Below are positions 21,901 through 30,251 of a stretch of DNA of 64,000 nt, in pieces (the stretch's first letter is position 1; every line of letters starts with the position of its first letter). The position numbers and the translations under genes were made by a program. The notes under the pieces were generated by a model. It searched no databases. It saw nothing but the letters and a program-made list of their open reading frames with translations, and had not been told where the DNA came from. Source of the DNA: JAGTVG01 sp965365275 (GTDB taxonomy: Bacteria > Bacteroidota > Bacteroidia > Cytophagales > Cyclobacteriaceae); the NCBI GenBank assembly GCA_965365275.1, contig CBDUBA010000008.1:15746-79745 (forward strand), read 5' to 3'.

Positions 21901-22957
21901 TTTTCTGGCAAACCAGCAATACGCGCTTTCCACGGGCCATAAAATCACTCATCAGATTACAGATTAGCTGCGATTTTCCCGTACCTGGAGGTCCCTGAAC
22001 AACAATCGAATTTCCTTTCCTTACGGCTTTAAGTGCATTTTCCTGAAAGGCATCCAACTTGAAAGGTGTATAAATCTGTTCTTCTTTCAGCTTATTTAAA
22101 AAATATGAGAATGAAAGGTGCCTGATTTCTCCATCATCTTCTTCAGAGAAAGACCTCTCGTAAAAGAAATCCTCAAAGGACTTATATTCTTTTTTGCTGG
22201 TCAGGAAGTTATAATCCGGAATAAGATAGGACCCGGATTGCGGAAATATCCCAAGAACTGCCTGAGGAAAAAGTTTGAGCTCTCCATTCTTTTCCTTCTT
22301 TTCAAGATCAGATTTCCTTAATGATTCGAAAGGAATGAGTGGATCTGAAAACATTTCCGTATTAAAGTTTATCTCAACAGGACTATCTTTTAGAAACTGA
22401 TATAATCCGGTTTTGAATTCCTTGGCATCTCTGTCGAAATCATCAAATACTTTCTCAACAAACTCTTCTGAAAGTTTTACTCCATTATAATGAGAATAGG
22501 CAAGCAGAAATGATTTATTGAAAGTCAGGTTCACATCCTTCCGGATGATCAGGTACCAGAAATTCTCTATAAGCTCAAGTTCCACAGGGAAAAACAATAA
22601 GGGCCCCCTGATCAACGTGCCATCAAGCATTTTACCCTTCACAAAAGGCCAGCCTATGTATAAGTCTTTACTACCCCGTTCCTCAAAAATAAAATTGTCC
22701 TTGCGCTGAAGCCTCTTTAGTCTTAGACTGACATTATTACTGTCTTTGTCCCTCGGATCTATGTTTGAACAGATTCTGATCGAATTCTTACCAGCTAAAA
22801 ACTGATGAATTATCTTGAATGATGGATCCTTTATTGCATAATCCAGGCTGTGCAGATCAATAAATTGATCTGATAATAGTCTCAGCAATAACAGGGATCG
22901 GTTATTCCCTGAAAGGTTTGTTAACCTCTTCTGGTAAGATTGAAAGATCTTTTCCAT
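18926..22957 (-). CDS. Large SF1 helicase (DNA2/NAM7 type, DUF4011-like) with degenerate Vsr/DUF559-like C-terminus
   Basis: A 1343-residue protein. The N-terminus (SYQKRLTNLSGNNRSLLLLR) resembles the DUF4011 module of large helicases. The SF1 core is split by a long helical insertion (about 400-930): Walker A VVQGPPGTGKSQLICNL near 316, DExx box LVIFDEASQC near 950, then GDAKQLSPFDLY, HYRSQS, NVQGDERDIIIFSLTHG and LNVAITRAKEKVYVIT. The last 130 residues follow the Vsr/DUF559 nuclease pattern seen in related proteins (LILTDDDLYYQSVSAKE then GVFSRELWQDKEEVVERL), but the expected catalytic positions are poorly kept. No signal peptide, so cytoplasmic. Relatives occur in defence islands and as lone chromosomal genes; neighbours here are housekeeping. 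The biological role is unknown. Confidence 0.82.
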   Translation of the reverse strand: MEKIFQSYQKRLTNLSGNNRSLLLLRLLSDQFIDLHSLDYAIKDPSFKIIHQFLAGKNSIRICSNIDPRDKDSNNVSLRLKRLQRKDNFIFEERGSKDLYIGWPFVKGKMLDGTLIRGPLLFFPVELELIENFWYLIIRKDVNLTFNKSFLLAYSHYNGVKLSEEFVEKVFDDFDRDAKEFKTGLYQFLKDSPVEINFNTEMFSDPLIPFESLRKSDLEKKEKNGELKLFPQAVLGIFPQSGSYLIPDYNFLTSKKEYKSFEDFFYERSFSEEDDGEIRHLSFSYFLNKLKEEQIYTPFKLDAFQENALKAVRKGNSIVVQGPPGTGKSQLICNLMSDFMARGKRVLLVCQKRAALDVVYDRLQQEELADFAALVHDFKNDRKDIYKQIHTQIEKLYEYKLKNNSLDSIQLERKYLQSSRQIDTLSEELDELKHALFDESESGTSIKELYLTSDLSKPIINLKQEYNFFKIPEIDEFLGKLRFYVIYAKRFLKDGYPWRVRKNYKDYKVSDLKKILEIIDDIPRYQSEIENKVKEVVKTDISLAEGDAISRKSQEIEQMFELLQDKKTYEYFVHINRTGPKLADNLYLKNVEKNVKICWEGAGVEKSLPVSVLGKFQSALHNMFKARRNIFKWIQWILLSHDRPMIQKALNNNKLSRRRRDLKLLTEKLDNRLNLEHNLTKLRGNKWLKEVPEEPDKGQIEEWFRKTHDAISAKDIFISVRSFSDYFSVNHLSYEELKNEVYKLLDIIKGIPAKWLEWELYLQPTKIQEILSSKYDPGRLIQVLNRDFESLCDFDRLKDDFLDYELSIISRMEEIIDDYSEDELLDIFVNSLKLAWIEHIEMKYPILRSVSSLKFDPQVKMLQNAVKEKLKISKEIVLMRSRERTYADVTYNRLNNMITYRDLIHQVTKKRKIWPIRRLISHFSRELFNLIPCWLTSPESASAIFPMEKLFDLVIFDEASQCFSERGLPAMYRGRQLVIAGDAKQLSPFDLYKTRWDEDEEDHPDLEVDSLLDLTDKYLMQVHLKGHYRSQSLDLIDFSNKHFYEGNLMMLPDRKILNRNKPAIEFIKLEGIWEDNYNLIEAQHVSELVYKVSEEYPGKDIGVVTFNARQQDIIQDLIEEKSVEKGIFMPENLFVKNIENVQGDERDIIIFSLTHGPDKNGKLNMQFGSLNIISGENRLNVAITRAKEKVYVITSFYPQEMATEHLKNEGPKLLRKYLEYAYNVSSKKYKPEIRPAINANADWYLKNKLSQALRTDPNFRLNISEELPFSDLTLYDGKTYYGLILTDDDLYYQSVSAKETHVYNPFTLSSKNWKFRGVFSRELWQDKEEVVERLVRFSNNLME

Positions 22958-23021
22958 TTACCGGCAAAATATAAATTCATTCATAAAAAACATTGCATAA
23001 TCTATAATCTTTTCCCAGGAT

Positions 23022-23957
23022 TTAAAATTTGATATATGGCTCTATTCTTTGCAATATACTATCATTCAAGAAGGGAATTTCACGCAGCTGGTCAATATTT
23101 TTGAGGTATCCTTTATCAGACCTTAATTTAAGTATATCATTTGCCAGTTGACTGTTAATGTATGGATGCCTTACCATTTCTTCCCATCCTGAAAAGTTTA
23201 TTTCAATCTTCTCAGGAATAAATAATGAATCAATATATACTGCAGACTTTAAAAGTTCCAGTGACTTACCCTTTAATCCATAAACGTCATTCAATTGATC
23301 AATATTTGAATATCCCCCCAACAAATCCCTGTATTTTATGATTCTATTTGATAATATACTGCCTATGCCTTTCAATATCATTAATTGAGCCGTATCTGCC
23401 TTATTAATATTGAACTTCATTTTCGTGGTACTTGTACTTTTTTTCTCCCGGATAATCCCGGTCCATGCTCGTACTTGAACCTGTTCATGCTGTTCTTTTG
23501 GAATCTTATCGGGAAGAATTATATAATCCTCCAGATCATTGTATAATCCTTCAGGGAAATCATAAATTTTAAGTAAATCCCTTTTCACAGAAAACTTTCC
23601 ATCTTTATCCCTGTATTTTGTAATGCGTTTGCTTATTACTGAATCGAATCCAAGAAGAATCATTTCCTCAAGAGAAACAGTATTAGGATTAAATTGGAAA
23701 ATAGTATCGGAAACACCTGATTTTTCCAGGTTTGCAGAAGCTATATTCTGAAGATTTTCTTCATAGATGTCTATTAAACTATCAAGCTTCAAAGCGTCAA
23801 GCCTGTAGTTCGAATATCCGTTGTATAGAAACTGGTTATATAAGAGGGGGGATAGTAATACAATGATCAGGATAATTAATAGTAGGAATACACCATTGGC
23901 TTCCCGCATGGATATACCGAAGTACTTCCTGATGGAATTGCGAAGCTGGTTGAACAT
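23022..23957 (-). CDS. Membrane-anchored helix-hairpin-helix protein (ComEA-like)
   Basis: A 311-residue protein with one N-terminal transmembrane helix (about 21-42, NGVFLLLIILIIVLLSPLLY) and three helix-hairpin-helix repeats, near residues 93-145, 183-240 and 255-311. The central one, INKADTAQLMILKGIGSILS, is the canonical ComEA-type motif that binds the DNA backbone non-specifically. In naturally competent bacteria ComEA pulls DNA into the periplasm; in Bacteroidota such proteins are common, but no competence genes are visible here. The large domain would face the periplasm if the positive-inside rule holds (RNSIRKYFGISMR precedes the helix). Confident on domains, not on role. Confidence 0.85.
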   Translation of the reverse strand: MFNQLRNSIRKYFGISMREANGVFLLLIILIIVLLSPLLYNQFLYNGYSNYRLDALKLDSLIDIYEENLQNIASANLEKSGVSDTIFQFNPNTVSLEEMILLGFDSVISKRITKYRDKDGKFSVKRDLLKIYDFPEGLYNDLEDYIILPDKIPKEQHEQVQVRAWTGIIREKKSTSTTKMKFNINKADTAQLMILKGIGSILSNRIIKYRDLLGGYSNIDQLNDVYGLKGKSLELLKSAVYIDSLFIPEKIEINFSGWEEMVRHPYINSQLANDILKLRSDKGYLKNIDQLREIPFLNDSILQRIEPYIKF

Positions 23958-24072
23958 AGTCTATAATAATCTTTTAAAAGAACCGAATTAAATAATTATT
24001 CTTTCAGCATCAGATTATTAAATAAATGTATAAATTCTTATTTATTTTTCAGTCGACATTACATAAAATTTC

Positions 24073-25842
24073 TCAGAAGAGTCCCTTAACTTTCCCGGTA
24101 TTCACATCGATGTCAATCTTCCGGTAGGCGGGGTCCGAAGCGGTACCCGGCATTAATTTAACATCCCCGACTACAGGGACTGCAATTCCTGCACCGCCAT
24201 ATATCAAAATATCATTAATAGGTAATATCCAACCTTCTGGTCTTCCTTTCCAGGAAGGATCGTGGGAAAGGCTCAGATGGGTTTTTGCCATGCAACTTCC
24301 ATAAAATTTAAACTCAGGATGTTTTTGTATTTGATTAAGTTTATCCTGGGCAATATCCGAATATTTAACACCATTCGCCCCATATATTTCTTTGGCTATC
24401 AGTTCGATCTTACTGTTAAGTGATATATTATCATCATAAAGAAATTTAAACCTTTGCTTGTCCTCACAGGCATCCACCACCGCTTCTGCCAGTTCTATGG
24501 CACCATCTCCTCCTTCCAGCCAATGTTTTGAGGTTGCGCACCTGACGCCAACCTCCCTGCAAGCATCTTTAATAATTTTAATCTCAGCCGGATCGTCGGT
24601 ATGAAAGTAATTGATACATACCACAGGCTGTATGCCACTCTTACGGATAATGTCAATATGCGCATAGAGGTTATCAAGTCCTTTCCTCACCAGTTTCGTA
24701 TTCTTCTCTGTATAGGACCGGTCAATAGGCTTGCCCGGAACAACTCTTGGCCCCCCGCCATGCATCTTGAGACCTCTCACCGTTGTAACTAAGACTGAAC
24801 AATCCGGTTCCAGGTGACTATACCTGCATTTCAGGTTCCAGAATTTTTCAAATCCGATATCGGACCCGAATCCACTCTCAGTTACATGGTAATCCCCAAG
24901 CTTCAAACCAATAAAATCAGCGATTATGGAAGATTGACCCAGAGCAATATTTGCAAAAGGGCCAGCGTGGACCAGCACCGGTTGACCTTCCAGAGTCTGG
25001 ATCAGGTTGGGATAAATTACTTTAGCGAGCAAGGCTGTCATGGCGCCGTCTACTTCCAGGTCGCTTGTAGAAATTGGATTCCCAGCTTTATCGTAAGCGA
25101 CAATCATTTTACCGATACGTTTTCTGAAATCTTTCAGGTCAACCGAAATAGCCAGAATAGCCATTATCTCTGAGGATACGCTGATCTGGAATCCGCATTT
25201 CATCATGAAACCATCCATTTTCCCGCCAATGCCAATAATGATCTCACGCAGAGATTGCGCACTAAAGTCCATAGCCCAGCCAATGGAGATATTTCGAGGA
25301 TCAATGTTTAGACGTTTTAGCTTCTTATTTTCAAGGACTTTATCAGTATAATTAAACTCATGCTGGATACGGCTGGTCAGGGCTACCATTGCCAGATTGT
25401 GTGCATTGGTAATTGCATCGATATCACCTGTAAGTCCCAGACTAAAATCTGTCAACGGCACACATTGCGCCAATCCTCCTCCGGCAGCTGAACCTTTGAT
25501 ATTGAATGTCGGACCACCGCTCGGCTGTCTTATGGCCCCAATAGGTTTTTTCCCGATTTTACTCAAACCCTCGAGCAGACCAATTGTCGTCGTAGATTTC
25601 CCTTCACCTAAAGGAGTGGGGGTAATTGCCGTAACATCAACATACTTCCCGAGCGATTCTCCTTTTAATCTTTCCAGGATTATTTGATAATCCAGTTTGC
25701 CGACATAATGCCCGTAAGGTAATACTTCTGTCTGATATAATCCCAGTTCATCACGCAACTCATAGATCTTCTTCATCCGTTTCTCGGCGGCCTGTGCTAT
25801 TTTCCAGTCAGGCATTTCAACAGGATTCATTTTGGCTGTCAT
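24073..25842 (-). CDS. fhs: Formate-tetrahydrofolate ligase
   Basis: Fhs makes 10-formyl-tetrahydrofolate from formate, THF and ATP, supplying one-carbon units for purine and fMet-tRNA synthesis. The 589-residue protein has the ATP-binding loop TPTPLGEGKSTTTIGLLEGL (about 74-93), RQPSGGPTFNIKGSAAGGG, GFGSDIGFEKFWNLKCR and VTTVRGLKMHGGG, all family signatures. It is about 30 residues longer than the typical 555-560, mostly at the N-terminus and in short inserts. ATG start. It lies downstream of the T9SS FG-GAP gene on the same strand but with a 145-base gap, so it may have its own promoter. Confidence 0.98.
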   Translation of the reverse strand: MTAKMNPVEMPDWKIAQAAEKRMKKIYELRDELGLYQTEVLPYGHYVGKLDYQIILERLKGESLGKYVDVTAITPTPLGEGKSTTTIGLLEGLSKIGKKPIGAIRQPSGGPTFNIKGSAAGGGLAQCVPLTDFSLGLTGDIDAITNAHNLAMVALTSRIQHEFNYTDKVLENKKLKRLNIDPRNISIGWAMDFSAQSLREIIIGIGGKMDGFMMKCGFQISVSSEIMAILAISVDLKDFRKRIGKMIVAYDKAGNPISTSDLEVDGAMTALLAKVIYPNLIQTLEGQPVLVHAGPFANIALGQSSIIADFIGLKLGDYHVTESGFGSDIGFEKFWNLKCRYSHLEPDCSVLVTTVRGLKMHGGGPRVVPGKPIDRSYTEKNTKLVRKGLDNLYAHIDIIRKSGIQPVVCINYFHTDDPAEIKIIKDACREVGVRCATSKHWLEGGDGAIELAEAVVDACEDKQRFKFLYDDNISLNSKIELIAKEIYGANGVKYSDIAQDKLNQIQKHPEFKFYGSCMAKTHLSLSHDPSWKGRPEGWILPINDILIYGGAGIAVPVVGDVKLMPGTASDPAYRKIDIDVNTGKVKGLF

Positions 25843-25942
25843 GACTTTTGAAGTTTATAATGTTATGTTATAAAACGCGGAATTGGCAGAATATTATTCC
25901 GTTTCTTTATATATTTAATTTCATATAAAGAATCATATTTTG

Positions 25943-25965
25943 CAAGAAATTGATTGATTTTCTTG
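25943..25965 (-). repeat. Small inverted repeat after the FG-GAP gene
   Basis: CAAGAAA (25943-25949) and TTTCTTG (25959-25965) form a 7-base stem with a 9-base loop just past the stop of the FG-GAP protein gene. It could be a weak transcript end; no U-tract follows on the minus strand. Confidence 0.3.
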
Positions 25966-25987
25966 GACGAAGCAGGATTTAATATGC

Positions 25988-28201
25988 TTAGTATCTTACA
26001 AAACGCTGTTCATCAGAGTGCCCATTTGGATCCATCACTTTAAAAATGTACATACCCTGAGGCATGTAGCCTATATCGAGATTTAGGGTACGGTTAGCTT
26101 TTACTTCTATTGGGCCCTCAATTAATTGGCCAAGGTTATTGAAAATCAGAAGATTCCCGTTAACATTTGAACGGGTCTTCAGCGTATTTGAATTTAATAG
26201 AGGGTTGGGATATATTTCAAGTACGACATCATTTGTCTCATTCTGTGTATTATCCGCAATGTTTTTGTAAACTGTTAAGCCTCCCTGTGCATTCCCAAAT
26301 ATCAAGATCTGATTTTCCAAACCCGAGATTAAACCACCGGTCATCCAGGTATGATAACCAAAGACAGATGTATCGGTATCATCTGTCAGTTTATTATAAA
26401 TAATATTCCTTGATTTCTCTGGCTCATACTTATAATCAAGGTAAACTGTTAGTTCACCAGTATAATCAGTAGTTAATAAATCATCCAACCCATCAAGGTT
26501 TATATCAATCACAAAGGGTACAAGATTTATTCTGAATTCAATAAAACTATCGTCAATATCCAAAAAGGCCGGATCCTCGAGAACAAAAAAAGGATCAGCA
26601 TCGGTACCACTGTTTATGTAATACTCTAAACGACCGGTTGATTTACCCAGCAGCATATCTGTCAATCCATCGTTATTGACATCGGTGAAATAGGGTGTAT
26701 CATTATTTTTTAATTCAATTTCCAACAATTCGTAACTTGTATTAATATCAAGTCCTGATATGTTACCGGCTTTACCTTTATACCACCTGGTCTCAATTAC
26801 TTTCGTTTCAGGAATAGTGGATACTACAATAAGATCTGATAATCCATCATGATTAAGGTCTGCAATCAGAGGCATCATATCGTAGTGATTTATTTCACTA
26901 AGTTTATGATAATCGTTATCGGCAAGGGAGTATTCAGGCCTGGTATTGCTTCCTACATTCCTAAAAAGAGATAAATAACCATAGAACTTTTCCTCTGAAG
27001 GATATCCGTTACTGCCTACCAGAAGATCCAGATCACCATCTCCATCCTCATCCACAAGAACAGGTTTACTGTTTTCACCCAGATCGATCATTTCAGATTG
27101 CAGGAAAGTACCGGTGATAAAATCAAATTGGGGCAATTCGTTGGTTCCGTTATTTTTATAGAACCAGCTTGACTTCCCATAATTTATGGTCTTATCAGGA
27201 TTGTACTCTGTATTAGGAGACACCAGCAGGTCATAAATCCCGTCGTTATCAAAATCATCAAAGAAGGCGGCCGGAAAGATGGGAAAGTTAGCCGGATTTT
27301 CCGGATTGGGAAAATCCTCCGAAAATTCGTTCATCCTTGCCTCTGCTGCAGTCCCCTTATTTTCAAGGAAGTAAAGTTCGTCACATTGTTCATGGCCACC
27401 CAGAAAATCTTTATCCCCATCATTATCCATATCAATCAATAAGAGACTCTTTCCTCCGGGGTGCATAACCCTGGCCTGTGCAAGTGCACCGCATGACTCC
27501 CCAAATTCCTCAAAGGCATATACATGGCAATCACATTCTTCAAAATAACCCCAGTTACGGGAGACAAACTCAAAATCAAGTAATCCACAAGATCCTGATC
27601 GTTCAACACTCATATTTTTATGGTGTCTGATAAAACCCCCAATTGCAAAATTGTATACAAGCACATCCAGATCGCCATCTCCATCTATATCTTCAATCGA
27701 AGGAACATCAGTAATATTTACCTGTAGATTGATCATCCCTGAAGATCCCAGAGTAAGAATAGGATCTGCTATCAATTCCCATTCCGGAGTGGACCCTTCT
27801 GAAGTTATATTCTGATAAACCTTCATGCCACCACTGGAGTTGGCAAATAAATCTCTTTTCCCATCACAGTTATAATCTTTAAAGAGGATCCATCCTTCGA
27901 GTTCTGCAGGTAGGTACAGACGATATTCCGGATTGAACAGAAATTCTCCATCTGTTTGAATGAAAGTGTTGATAAGATTTGAAGAGCGATCATATATGAC
28001 CAGATCGTCCATACCGTCTCCATTCAGATCTATCCTGCCATACTGTGCTGCATTGATACCTCCTGCCCACGGATCAGGCAGCTGGGTTTCATTTATGGTA
28101 ACCGGTATGGAAGTATCATACGATAAGATCACCTGTGATGAGACTGCATAGCTGAACAAAGCGGTTAACAGTATCCACCCGATAAAAACTTTTTTTCCCA
28201 T
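25988..28201 (-). CDS. Secreted FG-GAP/VCBS repeat protein with type IX secretion sorting domain
   Basis: A 737-residue exported protein. A Sec signal peptide (about 1-22, ending AVSS) leads into about nine FG-GAP/VCBS-type repeats with calcium-binding loops such as DLNGDGMDD (58), DIDGDGDLD, DMDNDGDKD, DEDGDGDLD, DVNNDGLTD and DINLDGLDD, suggesting a beta-propeller. The last 75 residues are a type A T9SS sorting domain (EIYPNPLLNSNTLKT, FNNLGQLIEG, MPQGMYIFKV), so the protein should be carried across the outer membrane by the type IX system and attached to the surface or released. A Cys-rich stretch (YFEECDCHVYAFEEFGESCG) is notable. The ligand is unknown. Divergent from murF. Confidence 0.92.
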   Translation of the reverse strand: MGKKVFIGWILLTALFSYAVSSQVILSYDTSIPVTINETQLPDPWAGGINAAQYGRIDLNGDGMDDLVIYDRSSNLINTFIQTDGEFLFNPEYRLYLPAELEGWILFKDYNCDGKRDLFANSSGGMKVYQNITSEGSTPEWELIADPILTLGSSGMINLQVNITDVPSIEDIDGDGDLDVLVYNFAIGGFIRHHKNMSVERSGSCGLLDFEFVSRNWGYFEECDCHVYAFEEFGESCGALAQARVMHPGGKSLLLIDMDNDGDKDFLGGHEQCDELYFLENKGTAAEARMNEFSEDFPNPENPANFPIFPAAFFDDFDNDGIYDLLVSPNTEYNPDKTINYGKSSWFYKNNGTNELPQFDFITGTFLQSEMIDLGENSKPVLVDEDGDGDLDLLVGSNGYPSEEKFYGYLSLFRNVGSNTRPEYSLADNDYHKLSEINHYDMMPLIADLNHDGLSDLIVVSTIPETKVIETRWYKGKAGNISGLDINTSYELLEIELKNNDTPYFTDVNNDGLTDMLLGKSTGRLEYYINSGTDADPFFVLEDPAFLDIDDSFIEFRINLVPFVIDINLDGLDDLLTTDYTGELTVYLDYKYEPEKSRNIIYNKLTDDTDTSVFGYHTWMTGGLISGLENQILIFGNAQGGLTVYKNIADNTQNETNDVVLEIYPNPLLNSNTLKTRSNVNGNLLIFNNLGQLIEGPIEVKANRTLNLDIGYMPQGMYIFKVMDPNGHSDEQRFVRY

Positions 28202-28301
28202 ATTCTGCTTATCTGACGCCTGTTCTTTAAAAGTTCTTATATTCCAATGTAAATATAAAGTTACTTTCTATATTCGAAGATTGTTCCAATTTTCTAAATA
28301 A

Positions 28302-29591
28302 ATGATTCAGGATTTATATAAAAGGTTTGTTTCAAGCACCGGCATTTCTACTGATACACGAAAAATCGAACCCGGAAATATATTTTTTGCACTCAAGGGA
28401 CCTAATTTCAATGCGAATGAATTTGCTCAGAAAGCAATATCAGAAGGTGCAGTTCTATCAGTGGTAGATGAGGAAGAATTTGACCTTTCCCCTAATACAA
28501 TACTGGTAAAAAACACACTTCAAACTTTACAGGATCTTGCCAACCATCACCGGCGACAATTGAAAATTCCGGTTATTGGTATCACCGGCAGCAATGGAAA
28601 AACTACAACAAAGGAATTGATAAGGGATGTACTATCCAGAAAATATAAGTGCCAGGCTACTGAAGGAAATTTAAACAACCATATTGGGGTTCCCTTGACA
28701 GTACTCTCCCTGAAACAAGATAGCGAGATCGCCATCATAGAGATGGGTGCCAACAAACTTGGTGATATTAATGAATTGTGCGGGATCGCTGAACCTACAC
28801 ACGGCATCATAACGAATATTGGGAAAGCCCATACGGAAGGCTTCGGAGGATTTGAAGGAGTATTAAGGGGCAAAAGTGAGTTGTATAATTGGCTTATGCA
28901 AAACCAAGGAACCGTATTCATAAATTCTGAAGATCCCATATTGATGAACATGTCAAAGCGGTTTGAAAATCCGATTTTATATCCCAGGTCTGGGGATTTT
29001 TATCAATGCCGCCTCACAGAGGCCAATCCCTGGGTAACTGTAGAGGATGAAGGGAAAAACATAATTAAGACACATTTGATCGGAAAATATAATTATCAGA
29101 ATATAGCAGCGGCCTTATGTATAGGGAAATACTTCGATGTCGATCCCGGGGAAGCTGCTTCGGCTGTGTCTCAATATATCCCTGCAAATAACCGATCTCA
29201 GATATTGTCTATTGGTACGAATACGATCATTCTTGATGCCTATAATGCCAATCCGGATTCAATGGCAGCAGCAATTGAGAACCTCCTGGGCATGAAGGGG
29301 AAAAATAAGGTACTCATCCTCGGAGATATGTTTGAGCTTGGTGATCTGTCTGAAGAGGAACACAGAAGAATTGGTGACATCACCGCGAAGGGAGATTTTG
29401 ATAAGGTAATCTTCTGTGGGGAAAGGATGCGAAGTGCCTATGACTCAAACAAAAATGCGCGATATTTTAAAACAAGGATAGAACTGGAAAATTATATTGA
29501 AAGTAGTATTTTCGAAGATAGTCTTATTTTGATTAAAGGGTCAAGAGGGATGGCCCTGGAAGTAATTGCCCGTAAAATCCGTACATTATGA
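28302..29591 (+). CDS. murF: UDP-N-acetylmuramoyl-tripeptide-D-alanyl-D-alanine ligase
   Basis: MurF adds D-Ala-D-Ala to the UDP-MurNAc tripeptide, the last cytoplasmic step of the peptidoglycan precursor. The 429-residue protein has an N-terminal substrate domain (STDTRKIEPGNIFFALKGPN), the ATP loop GITGSNGKTTTKELI (about 94-108), EMGANKLGDINELC, and the C-terminal domain with LDAYNANPDSMAAAI and LGDMFELGDLSEEEH. It lies alone, away from any mur/dcw cluster, and overlaps the DUF2461 gene by 4 bases (ATGA), a sign of coupled translation. Confidence 0.97.
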   Translation: MIQDLYKRFVSSTGISTDTRKIEPGNIFFALKGPNFNANEFAQKAISEGAVLSVVDEEEFDLSPNTILVKNTLQTLQDLANHHRRQLKIPVIGITGSNGKTTTKELIRDVLSRKYKCQATEGNLNNHIGVPLTVLSLKQDSEIAIIEMGANKLGDINELCGIAEPTHGIITNIGKAHTEGFGGFEGVLRGKSELYNWLMQNQGTVFINSEDPILMNMSKRFENPILYPRSGDFYQCRLTEANPWVTVEDEGKNIIKTHLIGKYNYQNIAAALCIGKYFDVDPGEAASAVSQYIPANNRSQILSIGTNTIILDAYNANPDSMAAAIENLLGMKGKNKVLILGDMFELGDLSEEEHRRIGDITAKGDFDKVIFCGERMRSAYDSNKNARYFKTRIELENYIESSIFEDSLILIKGSRGMALEVIARKIRTL

Positions 29592-30241
29592 AAGAAATCT
29601 TATCATTCCTAAAAGGCCTTCAAAAAAACAATACCAGGGAATGGATGGAGGCCAACAAATCAAAATATCTTAATTCCAAGCAGCAATTCGAGGATATTAT
29701 CTCTATGCTTATAGATAATATTGCTGCATTTGATCCACATATCATAGGCACCCAACCTAAAAAATGCATATTCCGACTGCATAGAGATGTCCGGTTCAGC
29801 AATGATAAACGGCCCTATAAGGAAAACATGGGAGGATTCATCAATAAGGATGGTCGTAAAGGTATGGATGGAGGATATTACATTCATATTCAACCTGGAC
29901 AGTCCATGCTTGCCGGGGGTATTTATATGCCACCTCCTGAAATCCTTAAAAAGATCCGCCAGGAGATAGATTATAATCCAGATGGATTGATCAGGTTTAT
30001 GAACAGCAGCGATTTCAAAAATTATTTCGGATCATTCGAGGGAGACAGATTAAAAAAAGCACCCAAAGGATATAGCCCAGATCATCCGAATATTGAATTG
30101 TTGAGGTTGAAATACTATATCGTTGTTCATCGAATAGAAGATGCCGAATTATTAAAGCCAGATTTCCTGGATAAGGCAACACGGATCTTTAAAGCCATGC
30201 TGCCACTAAATAACTATCTCAGGACAGCTTTGGATGAATAA
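29588..30241 (+). CDS. DUF2461 family protein
   Basis: A 217-residue cytoplasmic protein of the DUF2461 (TIGR02453) family. Family features seen are FLKGLQKNNTREWMEANK at the N-terminus, IFRLHRDVRFSNDKRPYKEN (about 61-80), YYIHIQPGQSMLAGGIYMPP, and a C-terminal LKYYIVVHRIEDAELL. Function is unknown in the family. The start overlaps the murF stop by 4 bases, and its own stop is 10 bases from the convergent AddB-like gene's stop. Confidence 0.9.
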   Translation: MKEILSFLKGLQKNNTREWMEANKSKYLNSKQQFEDIISMLIDNIAAFDPHIIGTQPKKCIFRLHRDVRFSNDKRPYKENMGGFINKDGRKGMDGGYYIHIQPGQSMLAGGIYMPPPEILKKIRQEIDYNPDGLIRFMNSSDFKNYFGSFEGDRLKKAPKGYSPDHPNIELLRLKYYIVVHRIEDAELLKPDFLDKATRIFKAMLPLNNYLRTALDE

Positions 30242-30251
30242 TCGGACCTGA

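Noticed and set aside
18926..25842. Defence island around the large helicase
   Set aside because: Neighbours are gldH, a helix-hairpin-helix protein and formate-THF ligase; no restriction, toxin, recombinase or other defence genes are present.
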